Positions 1-9,567 of a stretch of DNA of 64,000 nucleotides are shown piece by piece. The DNA is taken from NCBI GenBank assembly GCA_024742305.1, contig JANSYQ010000010.1, forward strand, positions 53,709 through 117,708, given 5' to 3'. The first letter of the stretch is position 1; each line of letters opens with the position of its first letter. Both the position numbers and the translations under genes were made by a program. This DNA comes from a bacterium. GTDB lineage: Bacteria; Bacteroidota; Bacteroidia; Flavobacteriales_D; Crocinitomicaceae. The notes beneath the pieces were generated by a model that saw only the letters and a list, made by a program, of their open reading frames with translations, was not told the DNA's origin and did no database searches.

Positions 1-1
1 T

Positions 2-3000
2 GAGGCGCAACCACGCCAAATTACCTCAAACTTACCGGTGCAAGTCGTGCAGTTCATGCAGGGAGATAATTGTTCATTGAATGGAGATCCTGCAATGCTC
101 ATATTAAACGCACACGATCAAAAGATTTCAAACGTAACTTTCAGTACTGTGGCCTCCACGGTGATTACGGATCATTATCTGAATATTGTAGTAGAAACAT
201 CGGATATTGGAACCGTTTTGCTCGATAATACGCCTATCGCTGCTACGAATTTCGCTCCTTTTCCTAGTAATCCAGCGACATCTTTCGCGCGAGTGCCAGT
301 GACTCAAGGAAGTCACAACATTTTTACGCCCAACGGTTTTACCGCGTATTTATATGGAATGGGAACCGCTGAGAGTTACGCGTACTCCTTGGGCTCGTAC
401 AAAGAAATTCAACCAATACCTGTAGATACGGTAGTTTGTAGTGATGTCGCGCTCACTTTGGTTCCTCCAATTAATTTGTTTCAGCCAGAGTGGTACGCCA
501 TGTCGGATACGTCGCAAATATTATCCACATCGAATTCACTTGCACTGAACAATCCTCCGCACAACACAGACGTGTATGTCATTGAGGGTGTTTCCCCTGT
601 TTCAGGTTGCCCTGATTCATATAGTTTCTCCGTGGCTTCGCCGGGAACGGTTGGGGTCAATATCACCGTAAGCGATGATACCATTTGTAGTTTTGAATCT
701 GTTTCTGCGATTGTCAATGTATTGGACACCGGATTCTACGAATATCAATGGACACCCTCGTATGTTTTTTCCAATCCGAATAACGATACCACGGAAATCG
801 TTCCCTTTGCTTCGGGATATTATGGTGTAACTGTTCAAAATGTCGGCGGAGGATGTTTGACCGGCATAGATAGCGTTTACATCCATGTGGAGCCAAGCAA
901 TATACAAGGTGTGAGTATCTCTGTCTCTGATACGCTACTTTGTCTGCCCGATACAGCTACTTTGTCTGCCGTGGTGAACGAAATCGCCTTTATTGAAGAA
1001 TTTAACGGTACAGCTATTTCTCCATTTTGGACCTCATCATCGGGAGGAGTTTTGAATGCAACCTGCGGATCTCTTTCTGGAACGGCTTATCTATTCAATG
1101 CGGGACCAACGCGCAAGCTAGTTACCCAAGATTTTGATTTTTCGGGAGGCGGAAACCTACAATTTTACTTGAAAGTAGCTACCGGCGTTGCACCGTGCGA
1201 TGACGCCGAATTAGGAGAGGACATACTTTTAGAGTACAGCACGAATGGTGGAGCAACTTGGCAGCTTTGGACGACCCTTTTTGAATTCAACTATCCAACT
1301 GCGACATTCGTGGATTTACCTGTTCCTGCTGGAGCACAATCACCGAATACACGTATTCGATGGTCGCAACCCAATTTCTCAGGAATTAACGAGGATGTTT
1401 GGTGGATCGATAATGTAATTGTTGCCACAACAAGCTCCGGGGGCGTTGCCTACAATTGGACACCGACTGGACCATTGACAAACCCGACAGGACAGAATAC
1501 CGACGTAATTCCGATCAGCGCCGATTGGTACGTGCTTGAGGTTGGAACAGGAAGTTGTGCTTACAAAGATTCGGTATACATTGATATTTCTGAGCCATTC
1601 ACTGTTGATTTATGGCAAGATACGTTGCTGTGTGGTAATCAAACCGTTGATTTACAAGCCATCGTTTCTAGCGGCTCCAATCAAAATTACACGTGGCAAC
1701 CAGCAGGAGTTTTTACCAACTTGAGTGGCAATAATGCAACATTAGCTGCCAATATTGATACGACTGTTTACGTCATTGTAAGCAGTCCTGATGGATGCTT
1801 TGTTGTCACAGATTCAGCGACCGTGGTCAATCAAGCGGGAACAGTGAGTTTGCTCGGAGATTCCGTGATGTGTCTTGGAGAAAATCAAACATTTTCGGTA
1901 CTCATCAACACCAATGCACAAAACACGGTAACGGAATGGTACTCGGGCAGTACTTTACTCTCCTCGGGAACAAATTCTCAAACTATTACACCAACTACAT
2001 CAGGTTGGTATTCTGTAGTGGTAAATGATCCTAATTCCGGATGTTCGTGGTCGGATTCACTTTTTGTGTCTGTTGTCAGTTTTACTGTTGATGCTGGTCA
2101 GGACGATACACTTTGTAACACCATTGGCTATCAACTGCAAGGGTTTGCAAATAACGGTGGATTGTCTACTGTAACTTGGACGAACGGTGGATCTTTATCG
2201 AACCCAAGTATATTGAATCCAACGATTACGCAAAACACGAGCGGCACTTATGTGCTTACGGTAGACAACGGTGTGTGCGCATTTTCCGATACGGTAACCA
2301 TCACTTACAATACGCCGATAGTGCCTTACATTCCAAACGATACAACAATTTGTGCAAATCAAAGCATCGCAATTGACATGGGACAAGCTACCAACGTGGC
2401 GTGGTCTCCAAATTTTGGAATCAGTACCAATGGAAACACATATACTTTCCAGCCGGTAGGGTCCATTGATTACATCGGGACGTATACCACAGTGAATGGC
2501 TGCCCAATGGTAGATACTCTCGAAGTTACAGTGTTAGAACTGCCGCAAGTGTTTTTAATTCCAGATACTACTTTGTGTCCGGGAGAAACCATAGATGTCA
2601 CAGCATTTGCCACGCCAATTGGAGGGAACTTCCTTTGGAATACGGCACAAACCACACCAACAATCACCCTTACTACTGCTGGACTTTACTCCGTGACTTA
2701 CACAACAGTTTGTGGAACTGCAACAGATGATGTTCAGATAGATTATCATCCACCGTATTCTTTTTCTCTTGGAAACGATACGACTGTTTGTCTGAATGAC
2801 CTAGTGTTACTGCAGCCGAATGTACCTCAAGGCGGCTCAATCACATGGAACGATGGTTCTACGAATAATTTCTACGCTTCGACCACCGCGGAACTTGTCT
2901 ACGCAACCGTAGATGACGGAAATGGATGTCTACAAAGCGATAGCGTTGAGGTGTTCAATCATCCACTGATACAAACCAATTTACCTTCGAGCGTACAAAT

Positions 3001-4117
3001 ATGTGATGGAAGTTCAACTGCTTTGGATGCGTCTTCGGCGCAAGGTGTTTCGTACGCTTGGAATACGCAAGAGACCACGTCTTCGATCAATGTGAACTCG
3101 GGAGGAACGTATTCTGTCACCATATCAGATGCCTTTGGATGTTCCATACAGGCGACTTCCACAGTGGTGATTTTGAGCTTGCCAACTCCAAGCATTCTCG
3201 GTCCCGTCGATTATTGTTCCAATGAGCTAACCACCTTCAGTGTTTCGGGAAGTTACTCGCAATACGCTTGGAGCACTGGGAGTACCAATTCGACGACAAC
3301 AATTACAGGCGTTGTAAATGAAGTTAGCGTTGTCGTAACGGATGGAAATGGTTGTCAAGGTGTGGATACCTTGGCATTGGCTCCAATTGATGTGCCCGAA
3401 CTGAATTTAGGAGAAGATATTGTGCTGTGCGATACAGCAACAACGGTTTTGGATGGAACCATCGTAGGCGCATCGGGTTATCAATGGAGTCCAAGCGGTG
3501 CTACTTCGCCCAGTCTTGATGCATTACCAGGAACGCACCAGTTAACTGTGACCTATCAAACCTGTGAAATTCGTGATACCATCACAATCGCTGTTGAACC
3601 CTATACTTTAGATTTAGGAGAGGATAGAACCATCTGTAAGGACGATGATATTCTCGTGGTGCAATCCATGTCGAACATAGACTCGCTGCATTGGATGGAT
3701 GGAGAAGTCGGAGGTTGGTACATTTTACCGACCGCGAATCTTTTTGAAGACTCTATCTACATTTCTGCAACTGCTTACGGCTGCGATGTCCAGCAGGATA
3801 CATTGAAAGTTGTTTTAGTAGATTGTGACTGCGATTTCTACGTGCCAAATTCATTTACACCGAACGGAGATAACATCAATGAATCTTTTCGGGTATATCA
3901 AGATTGTCCGATCAAATATTTCGAGTTGATTCTATTCAATCGTTGGGGAGAAGTTGTTTTTGAAACGAATGATATTCACTTTTCATGGGACGGGAAGTTG
4001 AAAAACGGGAATTATGCTCAGGATGGAGTTTACACTTGGCAGATCAAATTTTTAGCAGAGTATTTGGATGAGGCGCAATATGAAGAGATACACGGTCATT
4101 TGAATGTGCTACGATGA
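2..4117 (+). CDS. Giant T9SS-secreted surface protein, 5' end missing
   Basis: The frame is open from base 2, so the true start lies before the window; 1371 residues are visible. Residues ~1-130 resemble the N-terminal IgGFc-binding domain common in Bacteroidota surface proteins (motifs 'LNIVVETSD' and 'FTAYLYGMGTAESYAYSLG'). Residues ~330-476 look like a reelin-type beta-sandwich ('CGSLSGTAYLFN', 'RKLVTQDFDF', 'WWIDNVIV'). Most of the rest is a run of Ig/PKD-like repeats, each with a conserved 'D..LC' start and a 'W...G' core. Residues ~1277-1371 ('VPNSFTPNGDNINESF', 'FNRWGEVVF', 'WDGK') are a gliding-motility-type (type B) C-terminal domain, the export signal for the type IX secretion system. 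It is therefore probably an adhesin or matrix protein at the cell surface; the ligand is unknown. The porU-porV genes at 41970-48283 encode part of the likely export machinery. Confidence 0.88.
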   Translation, partial: EAQPRQITSNLPVQVVQFMQGDNCSLNGDPAMLILNAHDQKISNVTFSTVASTVITDHYLNIVVETSDIGTVLLDNTPIAATNFAPFPSNPATSFARVPVTQGSHNIFTPNGFTAYLYGMGTAESYAYSLGSYKEIQPIPVDTVVCSDVALTLVPPINLFQPEWYAMSDTSQILSTSNSLALNNPPHNTDVYVIEGVSPVSGCPDSYSFSVASPGTVGVNITVSDDTICSFESVSAIVNVLDTGFYEYQWTPSYVFSNPNNDTTEIVPFASGYYGVTVQNVGGGCLTGIDSVYIHVEPSNIQGVSISVSDTLLCLPDTATLSAVVNEIAFIEEFNGTAISPFWTSSSGGVLNATCGSLSGTAYLFNAGPTRKLVTQDFDFSGGGNLQFYLKVATGVAPCDDAELGEDILLEYSTNGGATWQLWTTLFEFNYPTATFVDLPVPAGAQSPNTRIRWSQPNFSGINEDVWWIDNVIVATTSSGGVAYNWTPTGPLTNPTGQNTDVIPISADWYVLEVGTGSCAYKDSVYIDISEPFTVDLWQDTLLCGNQTVDLQAIVSSGSNQNYTWQPAGVFTNLSGNNATLAANIDTTVYVIVSSPDGCFVVTDSATVVNQAGTVSLLGDSVMCLGENQTFSVLINTNAQNTVTEWYSGSTLLSSGTNSQTITPTTSGWYSVVVNDPNSGCSWSDSLFVSVVSFTVDAGQDDTLCNTIGYQLQGFANNGGLSTVTWTNGGSLSNPSILNPTITQNTSGTYVLTVDNGVCAFSDTVTITYNTPIVPYIPNDTTICANQSIAIDMGQATNVAWSPNFGISTNGNTYTFQPVGSIDYIGTYTTVNGCPMVDTLEVTVLELPQVFLIPDTTLCPGETIDVTAFATPIGGNFLWNTAQTTPTITLTTAGLYSVTYTTVCGTATDDVQIDYHPPYSFSLGNDTTVCLNDLVLLQPNVPQGGSITWNDGSTNNFYASTTAELVYATVDDGNGCLQSDSVEVFNHPLIQTNLPSSVQICDGSSTALDASSAQGVSYAWNTQETTSSINVNSGGTYSVTISDAFGCSIQATSTVVILSLPTPSILGPVDYCSNELTTFSVSGSYSQYAWSTGSTNSTTTITGVVNEVSVVVTDGNGCQGVDTLALAPIDVPELNLGEDIVLCDTATTVLDGTIVGASGYQWSPSGATSPSLDALPGTHQLTVTYQTCEIRDTITIAVEPYTLDLGEDRTICKDDDILVVQSMSNIDSLHWMDGEVGGWYILPTANLFEDSIYISATAYGCDVQQDTLKVVLVDCDCDFYVPNSFTPNGDNINESFRVYQDCPIKYFELILFNRWGEVVFETNDIHFSWDGKLKNGNYAQDGVYTWQIKFLAEYLDEAQYEEIHGHLNVLR

Positions 4118-4181
4118 CCTCTTCGCTAACCACCCTACCCGAGAAATCATTGACGAAACTAGATCTTGCTTCGAAGGGATT

Positions 4182-5027
4182 CTATGCATCGAGTGGGTCT
4201 TTTGCATCGTGCGGAGTCCGGGCATCGTGCGGAGCCGAGATGCCTTTCACGGCCTTCAACGTATACATCAGCGGAATTTTATTCCCAAACTTCGTAATGC
4301 GAAATTCATCCGGTCCATCTTCTTGCATACCACCAAAACAATCGTAAGGCGAGAAATCATATTCTTTGAAATGCCGAATGGTCAATCCTTCCTCCATCAA
4401 AGAAGTCATAACTTCTGCTAATCCGTGGTTCCAAGAGATAGTTTTAAATGCAACGTCCGAGTCTTTTTGGGCGTATGTGCCCGTGTACTCCTCAACAATC
4501 GGGTCAGATGTAAAATAGTTGTAGTGGACTTTTTCGTGATCGTCATCAAACATCCATATAGCCGGATGAAACTCAGCAAAAATGAACGTGCCTCCATCCT
4601 TTAAAAAGTGACTGACAACCTTCGCCCACTTGCTTAAATCAGGAAGCCAACCAATGGTTCCGTAAGTTGTGAAAACGATGTCAAACTCACCATTGAGCAC
4701 ATTAGGTAGCTCGTAAATATCAGAAACTACGAACTCAGCATCTGTGCCACAAGTTGTATTCAGTTCCCGCGCTTTCTCAATGGCTGTATCAGAAAGATCA
4801 ACCCCGGTTACTTTGGCCCCCATCCGACTTAGCGAAATGGTGTCTTGACCAAAATGACATTGTAAATGAAGAACGGATTTTCCCGAAATATCCCCAAGAA
4901 TAGCGAGTTCGGGTTGCTTTAAACTACTTTTTCCTGCAATAAAACCGGGAACGTCATAGAAATCGCTTTCCAGGTGAACCATTACTCGATCGTTCCAAGA
5001 CGTTTTGTTAACCTTTTTGTAATCCAT
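4182..5027 (-). CDS. Class I SAM-dependent methyltransferase with repeat-derived tail
   Basis: A 281-residue Rossmann-fold methyltransferase. The SAM-binding motif I is 'VLHLQCHFGQDTISLS', followed by the acidic 'VTGVDLS' and a 'FDIVFTTYGTIGWL' motif IV region. The substrate cannot be told from sequence; this family is often just called class I methyltransferase. I place the start at the ATG at 5027 ('MDYKKVNKTSWNDRV'), which overlaps the end of truA by 20 nt; a longer frame to 5084 would run deeper into truA. The C-terminus is odd: three tandem six-residue units (xxPHDA, xxPHDA, xxPLDA) that match an 18-nt DNA repeat at 4186-4239 related to the terminator-forming palindrome found elsewhere in the window. 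The last ~17 residues are probably not part of the catalytic fold. Confidence 0.85.
   Translation of the reverse strand: MDYKKVNKTSWNDRVMVHLESDFYDVPGFIAGKSSLKQPELAILGDISGKSVLHLQCHFGQDTISLSRMGAKVTGVDLSDTAIEKARELNTTCGTDAEFVVSDIYELPNVLNGEFDIVFTTYGTIGWLPDLSKWAKVVSHFLKDGGTFIFAEFHPAIWMFDDDHEKVHYNYFTSDPIVEEYTGTYAQKDSDVAFKTISWNHGLAEVMTSLMEEGLTIRHFKEYDFSPYDCFGGMQEDGPDEFRITKFGNKIPLMYTLKAVKGISAPHDARTPHDAKDPLDA
4186..4244. repeat. Three tandem 18-nt units related to the dispersed terminator palindrome
   Basis: Units start at 4186, 4204 and 4222. The second and third share 'gcatcgtgcggag' and the third ends in 'ccgagatgcc', so GGCATC...GATGCC can pair. It resembles the 20-mer at 51639-51658 with a few substitutions. 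It lies inside the 3' end of the methyltransferase gene, in frame (18 nt = 6 codons). Confidence 0.75.
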
Positions 5028-5778
5028 CGTATTCAATTTTCCATAGGAACAGTCCTTGCGGCGGAACAGATGTTGCAGCGGCACCTCTGTCTTTTGCTTC
5101 CAATACCGATTTTATCTCTTCGGGCTTCATTTTACCCAATCCAACTTCCAATAGAGTGCCAACCGTAGCACGGACCATATTTCTTAAAAATCTATCGGCG
5201 GAAATTTCAAAGTACAATTGATTTCCATCCTTCACCCATTCGGCTTTTGTTACCGTGCAAATGTTCGTTTTTACGTCGGTGTGTAGTTTTGAAAGTGAGG
5301 TAAAATCTTGCTCGCCGAGTAGAAGTTTTGCTGCCGAGTTCATGGCGGTTACATCTAGTGTTTGCGGGAAGTGCAAGCTATGTCTTGTTTCAAAAGGATT
5401 TTTCTCCTGATGTACGAAGTAGCGATAGGTTCTCGCCGTTGCACTGAATCTTGCATGCCAATCCTTGGATACTGGGTAAACCGAATGAATGGCAATGGCG
5501 TCGGGCAACATTCGATTGAGTTTGAATTGAAACTTGTTCAAATCTTGGATTGGTGGAACATCAACATGAAGAATGTAGTGATGCGCGTGTACTCCCGTAT
5601 CGGTTCGTCCACAACCAACAACAGAAATCGGTTGATTCGAGTGAAGTTTGCTCAACTGTGTTTCAATGACCTCTTGAACTGAAATATCCTTGGGCTGTTT
5701 TTGCCAACCAAAGAAGTCCGTGCCGTCGTAACTTAATTCGAGAAAATACCGCTGAAGAGCGTCAGCATTGGAGTCCAT
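5008..5778 (-). CDS. truA: tRNA pseudouridine synthase A
   Basis: TruA converts uridines 38-40 in the anticodon stem-loop of many tRNAs to pseudouridine. The 256-residue protein has the family's N-terminal 'FLELSYDGTDFFGWQKQP' and the catalytic-Asp motif 'GCGRTDTGVHA' (Asp at about residue 60), followed by the second-half motifs 'ARTYRYFV' and 'FLRNMVRATVGTLLEVG'. The length is normal. The ATG at 5778 is preferred: it lies 13 nt after the stop of the upstream TPR/PD40 gene and has an upstream 'aaggaaaag' purine stretch. A start at 5823 would overlap that gene. It is in one orientation with its neighbours and probably cotranscribed with the genes at 5792-7174 and 4182-5027. Confidence 0.95.
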   Translation of the reverse strand: MDSNADALQRYFLELSYDGTDFFGWQKQPKDISVQEVIETQLSKLHSNQPISVVGCGRTDTGVHAHHYILHVDVPPIQDLNKFQFKLNRMLPDAIAIHSVYPVSKDWHARFSATARTYRYFVHQEKNPFETRHSLHFPQTLDVTAMNSAAKLLLGEQDFTSLSKLHTDVKTNICTVTKAEWVKDGNQLYFEISADRFLRNMVRATVGTLLEVGLGKMKPEEIKSVLEAKDRGAAATSVPPQGLFLWKIEYDGLQKG

Positions 5779-5791
5779 TGATTTCTTTTCC

Positions 5792-7174
5792 TTATTCTGG
5801 GAATTCGAAGTTGGTGAGATCAATTTCGTACAGGTCCATACTTGATTTCTGCCCTACAATTTCCAATCCTGAGATATACCCCTTCTTGCGCTTTGCATCA
5901 TAAACAAAGTGTGTATCGTTGTTCACTGTGTTGATACCAGCTCCCAAGTTTACCGGGTCCGTCCATTCATTAGAACCAATGCGCTTGGAAACGTAAATGT
6001 CCGTTCCGCCCATTCCTTCTGCTTGACCGTCAGAGCTAAAGAACAAATACTGTCCGTCAGGCGTGATGAAAGGTGTCGTTTCTCTTCCCGTCGTGTTGAT
6101 GTTGTCTGGCAATACCTGAGCTGTTCCCCAAGATTTTCCGTTGCGTTCTACACGATAAATATCCGTTGATTTCTTTTCTCCTTTACGATCTGAAACAAAG
6201 TACATTACATTTCCATCAGCCGTTAGCGATGCCGCGCCGTCAAAGAAAGAAGAGTTGATTGATTTATTATCAATCGGTTTCGGTGAGTTCCAAGTTCCTT
6301 TGTTGTTCTTTTTGATCACACAGATATCCGAAACACGGGTGGTCTTTCGTTCGTCTGTCATGGTGTTGTTCAACGTAAGGATTCCCCAGTGTCCGTCTTC
6401 CGAAATCCAGTTAAGACAGTCGAAGCCTTCGCTGTTCAATTTACCTAGATCGTTTGTTTCTTCATCCCATGAATCCATTTCAGGATCGTACACAATGCGA
6501 TAGGTATCCTCAAAATACAACTGATCGTCTGGGTTCATATTTCCTCCGGTAGTGTTAGATCTTCTCGAAACAAAGTAAAGAACGGTATCTTGACCGGACA
6601 ATACAATATTGTAATCGTTATAACCCGAATTGATGTCGCCTCGCATGCGAACGCGCTCGAATTTTGATTCGGCAGCCAGCTGTTTTTTAGCGTAGTTGCA
6701 TTGATCCATGCTGTGCTGAACGAGTAGTTCACTGGAACGCATTTTGGACATGTTCTCCATTGCCAATCCATAGTATTTCAAGGCTTCATCCAATTCTCCA
6801 TTTCGGTGATACGAAAGCGCCAAAACGTAATAGAGTTCTTCATTTACCTCTTCGTCACTCATTGATAGTGCTTCTTTCGCATACTGTAACGCATATCCGT
6901 AATTGTCCATTCGATAGTGGCACTTGGCAATCCAGTAAGGAGCACGCCATGTGTATGGATCTTTCACAGCGGCTTGACGAAATTTGATGAGTGCATCACG
7001 AACTTTTCCTTCTCCCCATTTCGTTTTTCCATCCTCTATCATGACAAGGGCGGCGGAACGATCAATCAATTTACTTGTGGAATCTTTTGGAGATTCAAAA
7101 ACATCGGCTCCGAAGGATAGATTCACAGCCAAAACAAACAAGCAACTTAGCGCGATACGGTACAATTGATTCAT
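5792..7174 (-). CDS. Secreted TPR/PD40 beta-propeller protein
   Basis: A 460-residue exported protein. The start at 7174 gives a signal peptide ('MNQLYRIALSCLFVLAVNLSFG'-like, split here). Residues ~30-150 contain tetratricopeptide repeats ('APYWIAKCHYRMDNYGYALQYAKEAL', given in parts: Y..AKCHY and YA..YAKEAL). Residues ~170-455 contain PD40/WD40-like propeller blades: 'GNVMYFVSDRKGEKK', 'TPFITPDGQYLFFSSDG', 'GGTDIYVSKR'. This TPR-plus-PD40 order is seen in Bacteroidota envelope proteins related to PorE and Pal-like proteins, but here there is no C-terminal OmpA domain. It is probably periplasmic and structural. An alternative upstream start at 7207 would add 11 residues ahead of the signal peptide and is less likely. 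Confidence 0.82.
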   Translation of the reverse strand: MNQLYRIALSCLFVLAVNLSFGADVFESPKDSTSKLIDRSAALVMIEDGKTKWGEGKVRDALIKFRQAAVKDPYTWRAPYWIAKCHYRMDNYGYALQYAKEALSMSDEEVNEELYYVLALSYHRNGELDEALKYYGLAMENMSKMRSSELLVQHSMDQCNYAKKQLAAESKFERVRMRGDINSGYNDYNIVLSGQDTVLYFVSRRSNTTGGNMNPDDQLYFEDTYRIVYDPEMDSWDEETNDLGKLNSEGFDCLNWISEDGHWGILTLNNTMTDERKTTRVSDICVIKKNNKGTWNSPKPIDNKSINSSFFDGAASLTADGNVMYFVSDRKGEKKSTDIYRVERNGKSWGTAQVLPDNINTTGRETTPFITPDGQYLFFSSDGQAEGMGGTDIYVSKRIGSNEWTDPVNLGAGINTVNNDTHFVYDAKRKKGYISGLEIVGQKSSMDLYEIDLTNFEFPE

Positions 7175-7239
7175 AGTTTTTAATTTGTAGTTGCGAGGGT
7201 AGTACAAAAGTTGTGCAAAACAATTAAAAAATCCAAAGT

Positions 7240-8085
7240 TTAGGATTCTTCCACCTCTAAAGTATCTATTTTTTGTGAGTATACGTTGGTTTTCAGGTCA
7301 ACAAGACCGTCCATGGCAATCGTTGTGGCCACAATTGTTAGAATAGGAGCAACGGATGCACAGGCCCATAATCCCAAATGAAGTAAGAATGGTAAAAATT
7401 CAAAATTCGACCAATTGAAAAGAATTCCTACATCCACGGGGACAAAAATCATTAGAGAGTAGATGCTTCCGAGTGCAACCGCTACACCTCTGTGGTCGCG
7501 GACAAAATGAATACTCTGATCGATATCCATTCTAACTCGCTCCAGTACATAATCCATGAATCCGAAGCCATAGTAGAAACATCCCACCAAATAAGTGAGA
7601 TAAAATAATGGCGATTCACCAAACTTCGATCCGCTAATAATGTAGGTCACAAGTAGGATGACTACGAAAATCGTGTATTCCCACATCATATTTCGAACAA
7701 CGATACGCATGGCTCGTTTTACATCTGCTACTAATTGTTTGAAATTGAAGGGGTAAGTGTTCCCCGTGAGAATCTTTTCAGTTCGCATACTGATTTCCGA
7801 GAGTAGTGGCGAGAGGATTATAATTACGAGGTACTTCGCAAATTTCATGAGTAAAAAGGCCAAAGTCAGTTCTAACATTACCTGTATCAGAAACCAAACG
7901 ATTTCATTCATGTTCTGAGCATCCGTTGGAATGTATCGAGATTGAATCCAATCGCCGATTTTGTAAATCACGAGCATCAAAACTGCCGGGATCAGAAAGA
8001 ACCAATACAGCTTGTGCTCAAAGATGAACTTAATGGCTTTGATGTAGGATTTATAGCCGAAAATGAGGTTTCTCAGAAATCGCAT
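7240..8085 (-). CDS. EI24-type multi-pass membrane protein
   Basis: A 281-residue inner-membrane protein with about five or six hydrophobic segments ('FFLIPAVLMLVIY', 'VMLELTLAFLLMKF', 'YTIFVVILLVTYII', 'GSIYSLMIFVPVDVGIL'). The conserved 'LSPLLSEISMRTEKILTG' region after the second hairpin is typical of the EI24/CysZ-like family. In enterobacteria CysZ is a sulfate permease, but no cysteine genes are nearby and a transport role is only a family-level guess. The ATG at 8085 is preferred over a TTG six bases upstream. It is the first gene of a minus-strand run that continues 65 nt later at 7174. Confidence 0.72.
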   Translation of the reverse strand: MRFLRNLIFGYKSYIKAIKFIFEHKLYWFFLIPAVLMLVIYKIGDWIQSRYIPTDAQNMNEIVWFLIQVMLELTLAFLLMKFAKYLVIIILSPLLSEISMRTEKILTGNTYPFNFKQLVADVKRAMRIVVRNMMWEYTIFVVILLVTYIISGSKFGESPLFYLTYLVGCFYYGFGFMDYVLERVRMDIDQSIHFVRDHRGVAVALGSIYSLMIFVPVDVGILFNWSNFEFLPFLLHLGLWACASVAPILTIVATTIAMDGLVDLKTNVYSQKIDTLEVEES

Positions 8086-8135
8086 AGTCAAAAATAAACA
8101 AAGCTTTCAATATCCTATAGTTTCTAAGGTATTTG

Positions 8136-8143
8136 TATCTTTG
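8136..8143 (+). promoter_or_regulatory. -7 box (TATCTTTG) of the purB promoter
   Basis: Exact match to the Bacteroidota TAnnTTTG element in the divergent gap between the EI24 gene and purB. No clear -33 TTTG is seen at the expected distance. It argues for the purB start at 8181 rather than at 8133. Confidence 0.6.
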
Positions 8144-8180
8144 CGCTTTCAATTATTGTGGATTCACAAAGCAAAATCGT

Positions 8181-9536
8181 ATGAATTTCAGCAGTTTAAC
8201 AGCGATTTCTCCGGTCGATGGAAGATACCAGGGAAAAACGCAGGAATTACAGTCGTACTTCTCGGAATTTGGTCTTATTCGTTACCGTGTCATCGTTGAG
8301 GTAGAATATTTCATCGCCATGGTGGAAACGGGAGTAGCTCCGTTACAATCATTTCCAAAAGATAAATACGATGCTCTGCGTGCCATTTGTACGAATTTCT
8401 CTGAGGAAGATGCACAGTGGATCAAAGACACCGAAAAAGTGACCAATCACGATGTGAAAGCTGTGGAGTATTTCGTGAAAGAAAAAATGCGCGAACTACA
8501 ATTGGACGATTACCTTGAGTTTGTACACTTCGGCCTGACGTCTCAAGACATCAACAATACCTCGGTTCCACTTTCCCTGAGAGATGCAGTAAAAGAACAA
8601 TATTTGCCTCTTTTGGAAGAGTTGATCGCAACTTTAGAAGGATATGCGCAAGACTGGAAGAATGTACCGATGTTGGCAAAAACACACGGCCAGCCGGCTT
8701 CTCCCACACGATTGGGGAAAGAAATACAAGTGTTCTCAGAGAGATTGTCCATCCAAAAGCAACAATTGGAAGCCATTCAATACTCCGCAAAATTTGGAGG
8801 AGCTACTGGAAACTTTAATGCACATCACGTGGCATTTCCTGAGAACGATTGGGTATCGTTCGCGAATGGATTTGTAAACAACGCGCTAGGTCTTTCAAGG
8901 AGTCAAACTACTACGCAAATTGAGCACTACGACAATTTGGCGGCACTTTTTGATGTATTAAAACGCATTAACACCATCATTCTTGATCTCAATCGAGATA
9001 TGTGGATGTACATCTCTATGGAATACTTCAAGCAGAAATTGAAGGAAGGAGAAGTAGGATCTTCAGCGATGCCGCACAAGGTGAATCCAATTGACTTTGA
9101 GAACTCGGAAGGAAATATCGGAATCGCGAATGCTTTGTATGAACACCTTGCCGCAAAGTTACCTGTATCTCGATTGCAGCGTGACCTTACGGATTCTACG
9201 GTTCTTCGAACTGTGGGTGTCCCAATGGCACATTCGTTCATCGCGTTTAAGGCAACCTTGAAAGGACTTGGCAAATTATTGCTGAACGAAGCTGCATTTG
9301 AAGCGGATTTAGAGCAAAACTGGGCCGTGGTTGCCGAGGCAATTCAAACGATTTTACGTCGTGAAGGATTTCCAAAACCTTACGAGGCACTAAAGGGACT
9401 TACTAGAAAAAACGAGGCAATTACCAAGCAAACTGTACATTCTTTTGTAGATTCGTTAGAAGTGTCCGATGCACTGAAAGCTGAGTTGAAAGAAATTACA
9501 CCGCAAAATTACACGGGGATTCAGTTGGTAAAGTAG
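8181..9536 (+). CDS. purB: Adenylosuccinate lyase
   Basis: PurB acts twice in purine synthesis, splitting fumarate from SAICAR and from adenylosuccinate. The 451-residue protein starts 'MNFSSLTAISPVDGRY', the usual N-terminus of the Escherichia coli-type enzyme (456 residues). It carries 'HFGLTSQDINNTS', 'LAKTHGQPASPTRLGKE' and the fumarase/lyase signature 'GSSAMPHKVNPIDFENSEGN'. The ATG at 8181 is chosen because the -7 box at 8136-8143 would lie inside a longer frame starting at 8133. It has its own promoter; the next gene begins 31 nt downstream. Confidence 0.97.
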   Translation: MNFSSLTAISPVDGRYQGKTQELQSYFSEFGLIRYRVIVEVEYFIAMVETGVAPLQSFPKDKYDALRAICTNFSEEDAQWIKDTEKVTNHDVKAVEYFVKEKMRELQLDDYLEFVHFGLTSQDINNTSVPLSLRDAVKEQYLPLLEELIATLEGYAQDWKNVPMLAKTHGQPASPTRLGKEIQVFSERLSIQKQQLEAIQYSAKFGGATGNFNAHHVAFPENDWVSFANGFVNNALGLSRSQTTTQIEHYDNLAALFDVLKRINTIILDLNRDMWMYISMEYFKQKLKEGEVGSSAMPHKVNPIDFENSEGNIGIANALYEHLAAKLPVSRLQRDLTDSTVLRTVGVPMAHSFIAFKATLKGLGKLLLNEAAFEADLEQNWAVVAEAIQTILRREGFPKPYEALKGLTRKNEAITKQTVHSFVDSLEVSDALKAELKEITPQNYTGIQLVK

Positions 9537-9567
9537 CATTGGACCGATATTTGAAGTTCAATAGCTG

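Noticed and set aside
5028..5084. Longer start of the methyltransferase inside truA
   Set aside because: The extra residues do not look like the family and the overlap with truA would be 77 nt.
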